DNA of 64,000 bases from Pelotomaculum thermopropionicum SI. Lineage in GTDB: Bacteria; Bacillota; Desulfotomaculia; Desulfotomaculales; Pelotomaculaceae. Shown here piece after piece: positions 17,162 through 26,687 of the stretch. Position numbers and translations under genes: made by a program. Below the pieces are notes generated by a model that was not told the origin of the DNA, did no database searches, and saw nothing but the letters and a program-made list of their open reading frames with translations. Where the stretch lies: NCBI GenBank assembly GCA_000010565.1, contig AP009389.1, positions 1,736,001 through 1,800,000 on the forward strand, in the 5' to 3' direction. Positions within the stretch are counted from its first letter, which is position 1. Each line of letters begins with the position of its first letter.

Positions 17162-20100
17162 TCAATCGCATCTTATTTCAAGGCCTGGTTCAAACAAATA
17201 CAGATACTTTTCCTTTACCTTCCGCCCCAGAATGCTTTCAACCGCCCTGGCGTATATATTCAGTTGCCCGCAGTAACGCCTCGCCGCCTCCTCCGGCCGG
17301 CCTAAAGGCCTCTTACCCGTCTTGTAGTCCAGCAGCAAATAGCCGTCACCCTCATCGACCAGGCAGTCTATCACCCCCTGGACCAGCACCGCTTCTCCCG
17401 GGTACGGCACAAGCTCAGGATAAATTTCTGCAGCCTGCACGGCCATTGTAAAAGGAAGCTCCCGCAGCACCTGAAAGCCGGCCAGCAGCCGCCTGCCCAG
17501 CGGGCCCGCAAAAAAGGCGGCAATCTTTTCCGCCGGCACCGCCGCGGCCTGCTCAGGAGTAAGCAGTTCCCGCCAGACCATGTCTTCTATCTGGCTCCTT
17601 ACCGCCGTAATGTCCAGAGAACCGGTCAAATCCAGGTGCTGCATAACCAGATGCAAGGCCTCTCCCGCCTCGGCTGCGGTCAGGCCGCGCTTTTCCTGCA
17701 TAAACAAAGGCCTGCCGGCTGTGAGACGGAAACTTTCAAAGTGACCTTCCCCATACTGTTCCTCCCCTGCCGCCAGTTGATCGAACCTGCGTTTGAGCTC
17801 TGTCACCGCGGCTTTGGCCGGCCTGCCCAAAACTGCAATTGCCGGGTAGCTCCATTCAAGTCTTGCCTTAATCATACCGGCCAGCGGCCCGGCCGGTTCC
17901 AGCGGCTCCATCCGGCGCACCTTTGCAAGCAGCACAGGCTCTTCAGCCATTTCTGCCGACCTGCCTCTGCTATCAGAAAAAAATACCCTCCAGCGCGACC
18001 TGTCGGCGGCAACCTCTGCCGGGGGTTCCTCCGCACAAGCAGCGAGTTCCCTAATTGCCGCCCCGTCCCGGTGACGGGCCAGCGCCGCCATCAGCCAGTC
18101 CAGGCAGGTCCCGGCCCCGGCCAGAAAACCGTCCGGCAGGGCCCACCCTGCCGTTCCGGCCGGACCGCACCAGCGCCTGGCACATCCCGGCAGGTTGCGG
18201 GCAGAGCCAACCAGAATCAGTTTCTCCTGCGCCCTGGTCATGGCCACATAAAGTATGCGCATTTCCTCCGCCAGCGCTTCCATCTTCAGCCTGTGTTTCA
18301 AGGCCAGTTTGGCAGCAGTGGGGCGGGTTACCCTTGCCTCCGCATCTACCAGTTGGGGGCCCAGCCCCAAATCTTTGTGAAAAAGCACCGCCTTATTCAA
18401 GTTTCTGAAGTTAAAATTTCTGCCCAGACCGGCTACAAATACTACCGGAAACTCCAGGCCCTTGCTCTTGTGGATGCTCATAATCCGCACAACGTTTTCC
18501 TTTTCGCTCAGAAGGCGCGCCGCGCCGAAATCGCGGCCGCCCTCGCGCAAACGCTCGATAAACCGCAGGAAAAGGAACAGCCCCCGGAAGGCGGTGGTTT
18601 CAAACTGTCGCGCCCGGTCATGCAGAGCCCTTAAATTGGCCTGGCGCTGCCCGCCTCCGGGAAGACACCCGGTGAAATCGTAATAGCCGGTATCCCGGTA
18701 AACCGCCCAGATCAGATCCGCCAGGGTGCCCTGCCTGGCAATGGTGCGCCATTCTTCCAGCTTTTTAAGAAAATCGGCCAGCCGTTCAGAAAGCTCTCCC
18801 TGTCCTGCCAGCGAAGCCGCCACCACCGCATCATAAAAGTCGCCGCGGGGTGAAGCCAGCCTTATCCTGGCCAGGTCCCCGGCCTTCAGGCCGACCGCCG
18901 GAGACCTTAAAACGCCGGCCAATGGTATGTCCTGCCGGGGGTTATCAATTACCTTTAAAAGCGAAATAACGGTTTCCACCTCGGTAGACTCAAAATAACC
19001 GGTGGACAGCTCTGCATAGGCGGGAATGCCCTCCCGGCGGAACTCTTCCACAAAAGAGTTGGCGTAGCCCGCAGTAGCCCGCAGTAGCACGGCTACGTCG
19101 CGATAGGTAAGCGGGCGGTATTTTTTTAATTCCCTGTCGTAAATCTCGAGCGCGTGCTCCCCGCCGGGAGAGCCGCCCAGCAGTTCCTTAATCCTTCTGG
19201 CCACCAGGCGCGCCTCTTTTTGCCCGGCTTCCAGCTCTTCTTCAATTTCTTCCACCGCCTCTACGCCGCCATCAGCCTCTTCGCCGGCAGGATCATCCCC
19301 ACCTCCATCTTTGCCGGCAGGGCCGCGTTCAACAAGATGCAACTCCACCGCCTCTTCATAGTTCCCCTGCCCCTCCGGAACCGGGGGATAATCCGCCCCG
19401 TAAACAAGCATTGCATCTGACCCGTAAGCCATTTCTCCTACCGCCGGAGTCATTATCTGCTTAAAAATGAAGTTTACCGCGCTCACCACACCCTGCCGGC
19501 TACGGAAATTTGCGGTTAAGGCCAGGCGCCGCCCCTGCCCGCCGCCGGTACCGGCAGAAAAAGAGGCGTATTTTTTTAAAAAAAGACCGGGCTCGGCCAG
19601 CCTGAAACGGTATATGCTCTGTTTAACATCGCCCACCATAAACAGGTTGGATTGCCCTTCCCCCTTCCGGGAGACCATTTGCAGGATGGTTTCCTGGACG
19701 GCATTGATGTCCTGGTACTCGTCAACCAGTACCTCCACAAACTTTTCCTGCAATTCATGGGCAACCTGCGAAGGCACGGCACCACTAGGCCCTTTTTCCG
19801 CCAGAACCTGCAGGCAATAATGCTCCAGGTCGTTAAAATCAACCACGCCGCGGGCTGCTTTGGCTTTCCGGTATGTTGCGTCAAACTCGCGGACCAGGCC
19901 GGCCAGTTCCTTTATAAGCGGCGCCATCCTGCGCAGATCGGCACAGAGGTCCTCCGGCGGGAGGGAAAAATACCGGCTTTTGACCTGCATTACCTTTTTC
20001 TTGGCACTCTCCCTGAAATTTCTGGCCTGCCCGGCCAGCTTTAAGTCGGCATCCTCTTTCCGGCACTGTTTCAGGGGGCTGAAGACGACCTCTTTAAAAT

Positions 20101-20929
20101 ATGAATAAAGCTCAGCCCACGGCGCGTTCGTCCGGCAGGACTGGAGCAGGCGGCAAACCAGGTCATGCTCCTGTTCGAGGTTGGCCAGATAGGCCTGCGG
20201 CCCGCCCGGTTCGCGGGCAATTCTTAAAGCCGCTTCCAGGTCGGCCCTTGCTCCCGCCAGTTCAATTTCTGCTGCCTGTTTTAAAACTGCGCTCCAGGGC
20301 GTCCGGTCGAATGAAGCTCCCCCGGGCAGGTTGAAACCTTCCGCCAGTCCGTCCAGCCAGTCTTCCGGCCAGGGAGTGCTGCGGGCAAACTTATACGCAT
20401 CCAGAACCAGTTCTTGCAGCAGGGCATCGTCGTGCCTGCCCCCGTAGCAATCAACCAGGGCCGCAAAAATGTTATCTTCAGCGGCATAACGCCGTTCAAA
20501 TACCTCTTCCAGGGCGCCGGTCTGAATCAGGGCGGCCTCCGTTTCGTCAGCCACCCGGAAGGAGGGGTCAAGCCCAATACGGTAAAAATGCTGGCGCAGC
20601 AGGTCCAGGCAAAACGAATGAACCGTGCTGATACAGGCGCGGCCCAGCAGGGCTGCCTGCCTTTGCAGGTGCCCCGATTCCGGACGCCGGCTTATTTCCC
20701 TGGCCAGGGCCAGTCTGATGCGCTCCCTCATTTCGGCAGCCGCGGCGCTGGTAAAGGTAACCACCAGCAGGCGATCTACGTCCACCGGTTTAATAGGATC
20801 GGTAATGCGCCGGATGATCCTTTCCGCCAGTACAGCCGTCTTGCCCGTTCCGGCGGAAGCAGCTACCAGCACGTCTCCGCCCCTGGCTGATATGGCCTCA
20901 AGCTGTTCAGCGGTCCATCCGCCGCTCAT
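17162..20929 (-). CDS. addA: ATP-dependent helicase/nuclease subunit AddA
   Basis: The UvrD-like helicase and RecB-type nuclease of AddAB, which resects DNA double-strand ends for RecA. Walker A is AASAGTGKTA (residues 23-32), motif II is VLVDEYQDINAVQE, motif III VGDVKQSIYRFR and motif V/VI IHKSKGLEFPVVF with VAMTRAQEKL. The C-terminal nuclease carries GVIDCLVD and LLLDYKTGK, the metal-binding acid and Lys. The ATG at 20929 overlaps the addB stop as ATGA and follows GGTGGGG, so 1255 residues; an in-frame ATG at 20971 would lie inside addB. The next gene on the other strand converges with only 100 bases between. Confidence 0.95.
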   Translation of the reverse strand: MSGGWTAEQLEAISARGGDVLVAASAGTGKTAVLAERIIRRITDPIKPVDVDRLLVVTFTSAAAAEMRERIRLALAREISRRPESGHLQRQAALLGRACISTVHSFCLDLLRQHFYRIGLDPSFRVADETEAALIQTGALEEVFERRYAAEDNIFAALVDCYGGRHDDALLQELVLDAYKFARSTPWPEDWLDGLAEGFNLPGGASFDRTPWSAVLKQAAEIELAGARADLEAALRIAREPGGPQAYLANLEQEHDLVCRLLQSCRTNAPWAELYSYFKEVVFSPLKQCRKEDADLKLAGQARNFRESAKKKVMQVKSRYFSLPPEDLCADLRRMAPLIKELAGLVREFDATYRKAKAARGVVDFNDLEHYCLQVLAEKGPSGAVPSQVAHELQEKFVEVLVDEYQDINAVQETILQMVSRKGEGQSNLFMVGDVKQSIYRFRLAEPGLFLKKYASFSAGTGGGQGRRLALTANFRSRQGVVSAVNFIFKQIMTPAVGEMAYGSDAMLVYGADYPPVPEGQGNYEEAVELHLVERGPAGKDGGGDDPAGEEADGGVEAVEEIEEELEAGQKEARLVARRIKELLGGSPGGEHALEIYDRELKKYRPLTYRDVAVLLRATAGYANSFVEEFRREGIPAYAELSTGYFESTEVETVISLLKVIDNPRQDIPLAGVLRSPAVGLKAGDLARIRLASPRGDFYDAVVAASLAGQGELSERLADFLKKLEEWRTIARQGTLADLIWAVYRDTGYYDFTGCLPGGGQRQANLRALHDRARQFETTAFRGLFLFLRFIERLREGGRDFGAARLLSEKENVVRIMSIHKSKGLEFPVVFVAGLGRNFNFRNLNKAVLFHKDLGLGPQLVDAEARVTRPTAAKLALKHRLKMEALAEEMRILYVAMTRAQEKLILVGSARNLPGCARRWCGPAGTAGWALPDGFLAGAGTCLDWLMAALARHRDGAAIRELAACAEEPPAEVAADRSRWRVFFSDSRGRSAEMAEEPVLLAKVRRMEPLEPAGPLAGMIKARLEWSYPAIAVLGRPAKAAVTELKRRFDQLAAGEEQYGEGHFESFRLTAGRPLFMQEKRGLTAAEAGEALHLVMQHLDLTGSLDITAVRSQIEDMVWRELLTPEQAAAVPAEKIAAFFAGPLGRRLLAGFQVLRELPFTMAVQAAEIYPELVPYPGEAVLVQGVIDCLVDEGDGYLLLDYKTGKRPLGRPEEAARRYCGQLNIYARAVESILGRKVKEKYLYLFEPGLEIRCD

Positions 20930-23900
20930 TGCCCCCACCCTTTCCGGCACATCCGGCCCAGTTTGCTCCATATAGCTCCTTCATCCTCATCCTTTATGCT
21001 CCGGTAAACATTTCCGTCTACCAGCAGGTCGAACTGGCAGACCGGCCTAAAAGGGCAGCTCTGGCATGAGCGGTACCGCCCTTTGCGGTAAGGGGCTATT
21101 TCTACCGTACCGCCGATAATTTCGCTGCCTGCAGACGCCAGTTGAAAGCGCAGGTAGGATCGCAGCAATGCAAACTGCTCGCGGGTCAGGACGGCTGACC
21201 TGGCGGCAAAGCTTCCGTCCGCCTTAATCTGTACCGGAATCAGGTCGGAAATTCCGTCCAGGCCGGCATCCATTAACCTTACCGCCTTTGGGTCGGCCAG
21301 AACCAGGCCGGTCATGCGCAATTTCTTCAGGATTTCTCTTTCCACTTCTTCTCCGGGTGGAACTGGGCCGTCTGTATTTACCAGCGGGTCATCAATTCGA
21401 AAATACAGAACAGCACCGGGCAGGCCGTTTCCGCCGGTCAGGGTGCGGGCATGCTCCAGCGCTACATCCAAGTAGGCCAGCAGTTGCAGCTTCAGCCCAT
21501 GGTAAATATCTGTGAGTTTTACGGTAACTTTGCCGGACTTAAAGTCAATTATCCGCAGGTAAACCCCTTCATCGGACGGAGCGGCTTCAATCCGGTCAAT
21601 CCTTCCGCTTACGGCCATTTCGCTTCCGTCGGCTAAGGTAAAAACAGGCGCAGGAAGATCGCCGTCCGGCCCAAAAGACAGTTCCAGCCCGACCGGGCGG
21701 AACTTGCTGCGCCTGGAATGCTCGGCAAGAACAAGGGCTGCCCGCTGTACGGTGCGCCTGAGCTTGCCGGTCAGGTAGCGGCGGCGGGCCGTACTGAGCA
21801 GGATTTCGCTTGAAAGCCGCGGTGCCAGCAAGTCGACCACCTCCCCAGCCATCTCTTGGCACTGCTCCCGGTCGAGTTGCCCCCAGTCCAGTCCCTGTTC
21901 CCTCACCCGGTCTCCAAAAAGTTTCAAAGCAGCATGAAAAAAACGGCCCAGATCGGGAGCATCCAGTTTGAAGATGGCTCTTTCCTTTAGTTTTAGGCCA
22001 TAAGACAGAAAGTGGGCAAATGGGCAGGCGCGGAACTTTTCCAGACCGGATACGCTTGCCCTTAAAGGTCTGCCGTACAATGCCATGCTCACGGCAGGGG
22101 GCAGCCTGTCCTCGCGGTTGCTGTGAAAAAGACCGGAAAGCACCCTTTTGCAATGCTCCCGCATTTCCCCGGCGGCAAACCATGAATACACATCCCACCA
22201 AAGCGGGTCTATCCGGCGCCCGGCTTTAAATTCCCTCATTTGAGAGGCAAGGTAGGAAAGAGTGCGGCGGGGGCCGGTGACAAACTCCAGGTCGTCCAGC
22301 AAAGCGGCGTTTGGTTCTACCGGCCATACCCGTTCCTCAACGTCGGGAAGCAGTTCCTTCACCCTTGCCACTATCGGGGACGGCATAAGCGCCCTGCCTT
22401 CACCGTCCGCCAGCGGATAACTGAGGTAAATCCGCTCCGAGGAACGGGTAAGGGCTATGTAAACCAGATACTGCTCTTCGAAAAATTTCCTCCTTCCGCC
22501 TGGAGCAAGTTCCAGTCCTGCCGCTTTAAGCCTCTCCCTCTCCAGGTCGGAAAAAATGCCCTGATCAAAAGTGCGGGCCGGCAGCACCCCGTCGTTAACC
22601 CCCATAACAAAAGCAGCACGCATTTCCGGGTTCCGGGAGCGCTCCAGGGAGGCAACCAGGACCTGGTCAAGTCCGGGAGGTATCAGGCCTAAGCGCAGGC
22701 TTTCCAATCCCGCATCGATAACAGCAGCATATTCACCGGGTTCTAGTACCTCATCCCCCAGTGCTTCCACCACCTGGTCGAGCAGGGCGGTAAAACCGCT
22801 CCATACCAGGGAATGCTCACGGGCAGCCTCCAGACGCCCCTCCTTTTCCGCCTGCCGGCTCCAACTCTCCAACTGCTCCGGCACTTTCAGCCCGGTCAGG
22901 AGATTGAAAAGAGCCGTGCTCATCTCCCGGACGTTTTTGGCCTGCATAAAAGAGCGGCAGAATTCAAGCAGATCAGCCGTAGCCTGATGACGGATCCGGT
23001 TTACTTTTTCCAATTCGACCGATTCAGATCCGTTAAGACCGGGATCTTCTTCCAGGGTCAGCTCCCTACGGTACTCCCAGGGTCTTCCGTCGGTCCAGCG
23101 GCTTCCCCGGATACCGTGGGCAAGAACGTAGTTTTCAAGTAAATCCACCTCTTCTCTGGAGAGTGGCACCAGATCGGTCTTTAGGTAGCGGAAAACCGGG
23201 TCAAATGCCCAGTCTTCCGTAACCGCTTCCAAGGCAGACCTGACCAACTCAACCATCGGGTGGTGCATTACCGGGCGTTTTTGATCGATAAACACGGGAA
23301 TGCCGTGATCGGCAAAAATGCTAGATATAAGGCCGGCATAAGAATCAACGTCTCTTAAAAGGATTACTATATCGCGGTAGCGGTAGCCCCTGTCCCGGCA
23401 CAGGGCGGTTATCTCTCGCGCCACTCCTTCTGCTTCGGCTTTGGGGTTTGCCGCCGCAGCCAGCACCACCCCTTCGCTGCAGTTGAGGCACGGCGGTGCA
23501 GGACGGACAAAAAAATACTTTTCCAGGTGGGAAATGGCGGGGCTTTTAAAACGAGCCGTATTGCCGCCGAGAATAAGCGGCCTTTCTAGCGGAATCCGTT
23601 CTTGCAGCGCCATTTTTAAAAGCCTGTCGTATGTCTCCCTGACCGGGAAAAACAGGCTGGTTTCATCGATCTTGCCGCTTAATGCGGCAGGATCCGCACA
23701 CAGGGTTATATTTACCCGACTGGCCGTCCGGGCCAGGGCAGCCAGGACGCGGTATTCCTGCGGCGTAAAACCTGAAAAGCCGTCAACCCAGACCTCTGTC
23801 CCTCTTACTTCCGCTGAAAGCTCCAGGCAGTCGGCCAGCAGATTCAGGTAATCATCCGGGTCGGTAAAGCGCCCGGCAAGATAGTCCTCCAGGTCAAAGC

Positions 23901-24399
23901 ATAATTTGGCCAGGTCTTCCAGTTTGTCTGCCAGCAGGGCTGCACCGCCCTTCTCCCGCAGGTCAAAGGCAGCCCGGGCAAGCTCGTCCGGACCGATACA
24001 GTATGTTTTCATTTCCCCCAGGGTGCGGGCGAGGGTATCGGCAAAACCTGGCCGGCCGCTTGAACGCCCGAGCACCCTTAATTCTGACCGGCGCTGCTCC
24101 AGCAGGCGGCGCAGCACCATGCGCTTGCCCAGTTCGCCTATGTGTGCCCTGGCAGCACCGCCCACCTCCCGCAACACCCGGTAAGCCAGGCGACGGAAGC
24201 TCAAAACCCGGGCCCGGATGAATCCGGAAAGGCCGGGCGTGGCAGCAAGAGCATACTCAATTTGAAAGGTGGCCTGTTCGGGAACCAGCAAAATAAGCGG
24301 CGGGCCGTACGGCCTCGCCAGAAGTTCTTTACGTATCGCTTCCAGGCAGGCGCGGGTTTTGCCCGCACCGGCCCTTCCGATAATAAAGCGGATGCTCAA
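20926..24399 (-). CDS. addB: ATP-dependent helicase/deoxyribonuclease subunit AddB
   Basis: Partner of AddA with an inactivated helicase fold and a second RecB-type nuclease. The N-terminus has the P-loop IIGRAGAGKTRACLEA. The nuclease motif is near IIDFKSGKVTVKL. The iron-sulfur site that AddB uses to hold its nuclease domain is visible as one Cys in FRACPFAHFLSYGLKL and a distal set in YRSCQSCPFRPVCQFD. The TTG start at 24399 lies behind AAGGGGGTAG. Length (1157) is normal. The gene is followed by addA through an ATGA overlap. Confidence 0.94.
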   Translation of the reverse strand: MSIRFIIGRAGAGKTRACLEAIRKELLARPYGPPLILLVPEQATFQIEYALAATPGLSGFIRARVLSFRRLAYRVLREVGGAARAHIGELGKRMVLRRLLEQRRSELRVLGRSSGRPGFADTLARTLGEMKTYCIGPDELARAAFDLREKGGAALLADKLEDLAKLCFDLEDYLAGRFTDPDDYLNLLADCLELSAEVRGTEVWVDGFSGFTPQEYRVLAALARTASRVNITLCADPAALSGKIDETSLFFPVRETYDRLLKMALQERIPLERPLILGGNTARFKSPAISHLEKYFFVRPAPPCLNCSEGVVLAAAANPKAEAEGVAREITALCRDRGYRYRDIVILLRDVDSYAGLISSIFADHGIPVFIDQKRPVMHHPMVELVRSALEAVTEDWAFDPVFRYLKTDLVPLSREEVDLLENYVLAHGIRGSRWTDGRPWEYRRELTLEEDPGLNGSESVELEKVNRIRHQATADLLEFCRSFMQAKNVREMSTALFNLLTGLKVPEQLESWSRQAEKEGRLEAAREHSLVWSGFTALLDQVVEALGDEVLEPGEYAAVIDAGLESLRLGLIPPGLDQVLVASLERSRNPEMRAAFVMGVNDGVLPARTFDQGIFSDLERERLKAAGLELAPGGRRKFFEEQYLVYIALTRSSERIYLSYPLADGEGRALMPSPIVARVKELLPDVEERVWPVEPNAALLDDLEFVTGPRRTLSYLASQMREFKAGRRIDPLWWDVYSWFAAGEMREHCKRVLSGLFHSNREDRLPPAVSMALYGRPLRASVSGLEKFRACPFAHFLSYGLKLKERAIFKLDAPDLGRFFHAALKLFGDRVREQGLDWGQLDREQCQEMAGEVVDLLAPRLSSEILLSTARRRYLTGKLRRTVQRAALVLAEHSRRSKFRPVGLELSFGPDGDLPAPVFTLADGSEMAVSGRIDRIEAAPSDEGVYLRIIDFKSGKVTVKLTDIYHGLKLQLLAYLDVALEHARTLTGGNGLPGAVLYFRIDDPLVNTDGPVPPGEEVEREILKKLRMTGLVLADPKAVRLMDAGLDGISDLIPVQIKADGSFAARSAVLTREQFALLRSYLRFQLASAGSEIIGGTVEIAPYRKGRYRSCQSCPFRPVCQFDLLVDGNVYRSIKDEDEGAIWSKLGRMCRKGWGQ

Positions 24400-24437
24400 G
24401 TGACCCCACTACCCCCTTATTGCCGGTTGCCAAATAC

Positions 24438-25232
24438 TTATTCGGAATCTTCAAAAACTTTAATGTCCATCACCTCGCTGCCGGGCCGGGCGGAATTAAG
24501 GGGGATAAAACTGTATCTGGCACCGGACGTAAAATCCAGAAAAATAACCTGCGGCCTGCGTACAACTTCCTTTCTCAGCCCGGTTAGCCGTGCCAGGGCG
24601 CCCGGGTTTAAGAAAAACTTTCCGCCGCTAGTCTCGTGGTAGCCCAGATGAGCGTGGGCACCCAGCGTAAAGTCGGCCTCCGTGGCGGCTACTTCGGAAA
24701 TCAAAGTGCAGGGTACCTTATCTGAAAACGGCTTTGGTAAAAGCATCCCATGAATGACGTGAATGGCCAGGTCACACTTGTTCTTCTTCACAATATAGTC
24801 TTCCAGGTTTTTCCTCCGGTCAATACCGCCGTAAAAGTGCTGGCCGCTTAATTGAACGACGCAGCTGTTGTTGGCAATGTATATTTTCTCGCCAGGCTGT
24901 AGCAGCCTTATTGCCCGCCCGCTGGACAACCTGCCCAGAGCCGTGCTTTCAAGGCTGTCCAGGCGCTGATCGATTAGGTCGTGGTTGCCTGCAACGCAGT
25001 AAAAAGGCAACGCCAGCTCTTTTAAAAACCAGTTGAATAAATCAAGCGAACTCTGATCGGGACGGGGGTTATCGAAAATATCCCCTCCGTGTATAATAAA
25101 CTCAACCTTCAAATCCCGGCATAAACGAATAATTTCAGAAAACTTTTCAAACAGAGCCTCCAAAAAGTTATCGCTGCGGTTTTTAGGCCTGCCACTCTGA
25201 ATATGCGTATCGGTAAAATAAATCAGGCGCAT
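24438..25232 (-). CDS. Calcineurin-like metallophosphoesterase (SbcD/Mre11-like)
   Basis: A 264-residue phosphoesterase with the full set of metal motifs: FTDTHIQ, HGGDIFDNPR, VAGNHDLID, VIHGMLL and GAHAHLGYH. The order and spacing resemble the SbcD/Mre11 nuclease core, but the protein is much shorter than SbcD and lacks its capping domain; no SbcC-like ATPase gene is adjacent. Lying 38 bases upstream of addB on the same strand, it may join the DNA repair transcript. The ATG at 25232 follows GGGAGGGAA. Its substrate, DNA or a small phosphodiester, cannot be told from sequence. Confidence 0.82.
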   Translation of the reverse strand: MRLIYFTDTHIQSGRPKNRSDNFLEALFEKFSEIIRLCRDLKVEFIIHGGDIFDNPRPDQSSLDLFNWFLKELALPFYCVAGNHDLIDQRLDSLESTALGRLSSGRAIRLLQPGEKIYIANNSCVVQLSGQHFYGGIDRRKNLEDYIVKKNKCDLAIHVIHGMLLPKPFSDKVPCTLISEVAATEADFTLGAHAHLGYHETSGGKFFLNPGALARLTGLRKEVVRRPQVIFLDFTSGARYSFIPLNSARPGSEVMDIKVFEDSE

Positions 25233-25334
25233 CGAGTTCCCTCCCGCCCCGTTTAACCGGCGGCATTTACCATGGGAACGGCATCCGCCGTTAAAGTTTA
25301 TCTCTATCTACAATTATATCAAAACTTAAGCAAA

Positions 25335-25733
25335 TTACTCCTTCAATCTGGCCTCAGCCTTTTTGATAAAGCTTTCATGCTTCACAATGAAACGTTCATG
25401 AATCCCCGTACCAATCAGGCCTGCTTCATCCCAGGCGCTAACCTCGAATACCAGCCTCTTGCCGTCCACTTCCACCAAGCGCGATTTTGCTACCACCTCC
25501 ATGCCAACCGGAGTAGCGGCTTTATGTTTTACATCCACTCTGATTCCAACGGTGGTAAGACCAGCCTCCAGCAGCGGGTCCACCGAAGACAGGGCGGCCT
25601 TCTCCATCAGGCCGATCATGGCCGGCGTGGCAAAAACCCGCGACGAGCCGCTGCCGTGGGCAATGGCGGTGTTGTTCTCATCCACTGTTGTCCGCGCCTC
25701 TCCTTCCAGGCCAAAACTCAGTTCCCTAGCCAC
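25335..25733 (-). CDS. FlK-like hotdog thioesterase
   Basis: A 132-residue single hotdog-fold protein of the family named after fluoroacetyl-CoA thioesterase FlK. The FlK triad is recognisable: Thr36 and Glu44 in ATPAMIGLMEKAA and His70 in DVKHKAATPVG. The GTG at 25733 follows GGAGGG. In most anaerobes this family probably hydrolyses small acyl-CoAs or acts as a general housekeeping thioesterase; nothing here points to fluorinated compounds. It is separate from its neighbours by about 100 bases downstream and 215 upstream. Confidence 0.8.
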   Translation of the reverse strand: MARELSFGLEGEARTTVDENNTAIAHGSGSSRVFATPAMIGLMEKAALSSVDPLLEAGLTTVGIRVDVKHKAATPVGMEVVAKSRLVEVDGKRLVFEVSAWDEAGLIGTGIHERFIVKHESFIKKAEARLKE

Positions 25734-25948
25734 CTTGTTTCCCTCCAGAAAAGAGTTTTTAATTTAAGTTTTATTCCCTCTTATTTTTAAAATACCTTCT
25801 TAAAAAACCAGGATTACCCTTTCCAGGTGAGTAATATTAAGGCCTTCCCGGCATAAGCTATCATTAAACAAAATATCGCACTCCTGGCTTCCTGCCTGTT
25901 CTGCCTGTTACAGGAACCTGCCCGGCGTTATAAGGGTGATGAGGCTGC

Positions 25949-26428
25949 TTGTCAACCAATTTCTTTTTCGCCTTTGAGTCCTCCGAAATGATTTTAATTA
26001 CCCTTCTCTTCCTGGGCCTTTTCGGACGGTCAAACCTGGTTGTGTCCTCCTCCTGCATTTTATTATGCCTGAAGTATTTTAAATTGGATCAGCTGGTTTT
26101 TCCGGTACTGGAAAGCCGCGGCCTGGAATTGGGGCTCGTGCTGCTGATGCTGCACATCCTGTCCCCCGTTGCTACTGAAAAGCTTACAATAAAAGATCTG
26201 CATTCGGTGACCTCCCTGAAAGGCCTCTTTGCCCTTGCTGCGGGAACTCTGGCCACCAAGTTGAACGGTGACGGGCTCGCCTTAATGAACGCCAGGCCGG
26301 AGATAATATTCGGCCTTACCGTTGGAACGGTGCTGGGCATTCTCTTTTTGCGCGGCACACCCTGCGGCCCGGTCATGGCCGCCGCGGTAACGGCGGTATT
26401 CCTGCAAATAGCCAGTTTATTCAGTTAA
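25949..26428 (+). CDS. DUF441 family integral membrane protein
   Basis: A very hydrophobic protein of up to 159 residues with about four membrane segments. The pattern LFLGLFGRSNLVVSSSCILLCLK, LSPVATEKLTIKDL and the C-terminal GTVLGILFLRGTPCGPVMAAA matches the uncharacterised DUF441 family of Firmicutes. The start is uncertain: a TTG at 25949 has GGTGATGAGG close upstream, while the ATG at 25988 gives a more typical N-terminus but has no ribosome site. Function is unknown. Confidence 0.75.
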   Translation: MSTNFFFAFESSEMILITLLFLGLFGRSNLVVSSSCILLCLKYFKLDQLVFPVLESRGLELGLVLLMLHILSPVATEKLTIKDLHSVTSLKGLFALAAGTLATKLNGDGLALMNARPEIIFGLTVGTVLGILFLRGTPCGPVMAAAVTAVFLQIASLFS

Positions 26429-26585
26429 CACTACCTAAACCACCTGGTAAGTTCACCCTCCTTGCTGTCTCTCCTTAACCAACCCCACCTCTCATTTTTC
26501 ACCTAAACTATGGAAAATATTGCCCTATCTACTGCTGAATTCAGCCAATAATTTGTGATTTGTCGGCTGCGGACAGGCAGTAATT

Positions 26586-26635
26586 TTAACTAAAACTTAA
26601 CTAAAAATTAATTTTTTAATAATAGACAGTTAACT
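26586..26635 (+). promoter_or_regulatory. Array of 11-bp-phased Pho-box-like repeats
   Basis: TTAACT occurs at 26586, 26597 and 26630, with TTAATT at 26608; the starts are 11, 11 and 22 bases apart, leaving one degenerate position at 26619. This is the spacing of PhoP boxes in Bacillus (TTAACA-like hexamers repeating every 11 bases). A TATAAAAT-like -10 lies just downstream (26638-26645). It probably lets the following regulator activate its own operon during phosphate limitation. Confidence 0.7.
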
Positions 26636-26687
26636 TATATAAAATAGACTTGATTATGGGGATTTATGTTTAACGGTGGTGTATAAG

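Noticed and set aside
19064-19093. Three near-identical 10-bp tandem repeats (GTAGCCCGCA)
   Set aside because: They lie inside addA, where they simply encode a plausible LLRATAGYA segment of the helicase; no functional meaning is needed.
25864-26058. A basic 64-codon minus-strand frame overlapping the DUF441 gene start
   Set aside because: Overlaps the start of a recognisable family gene, is highly basic, and I see no recognisable domain.
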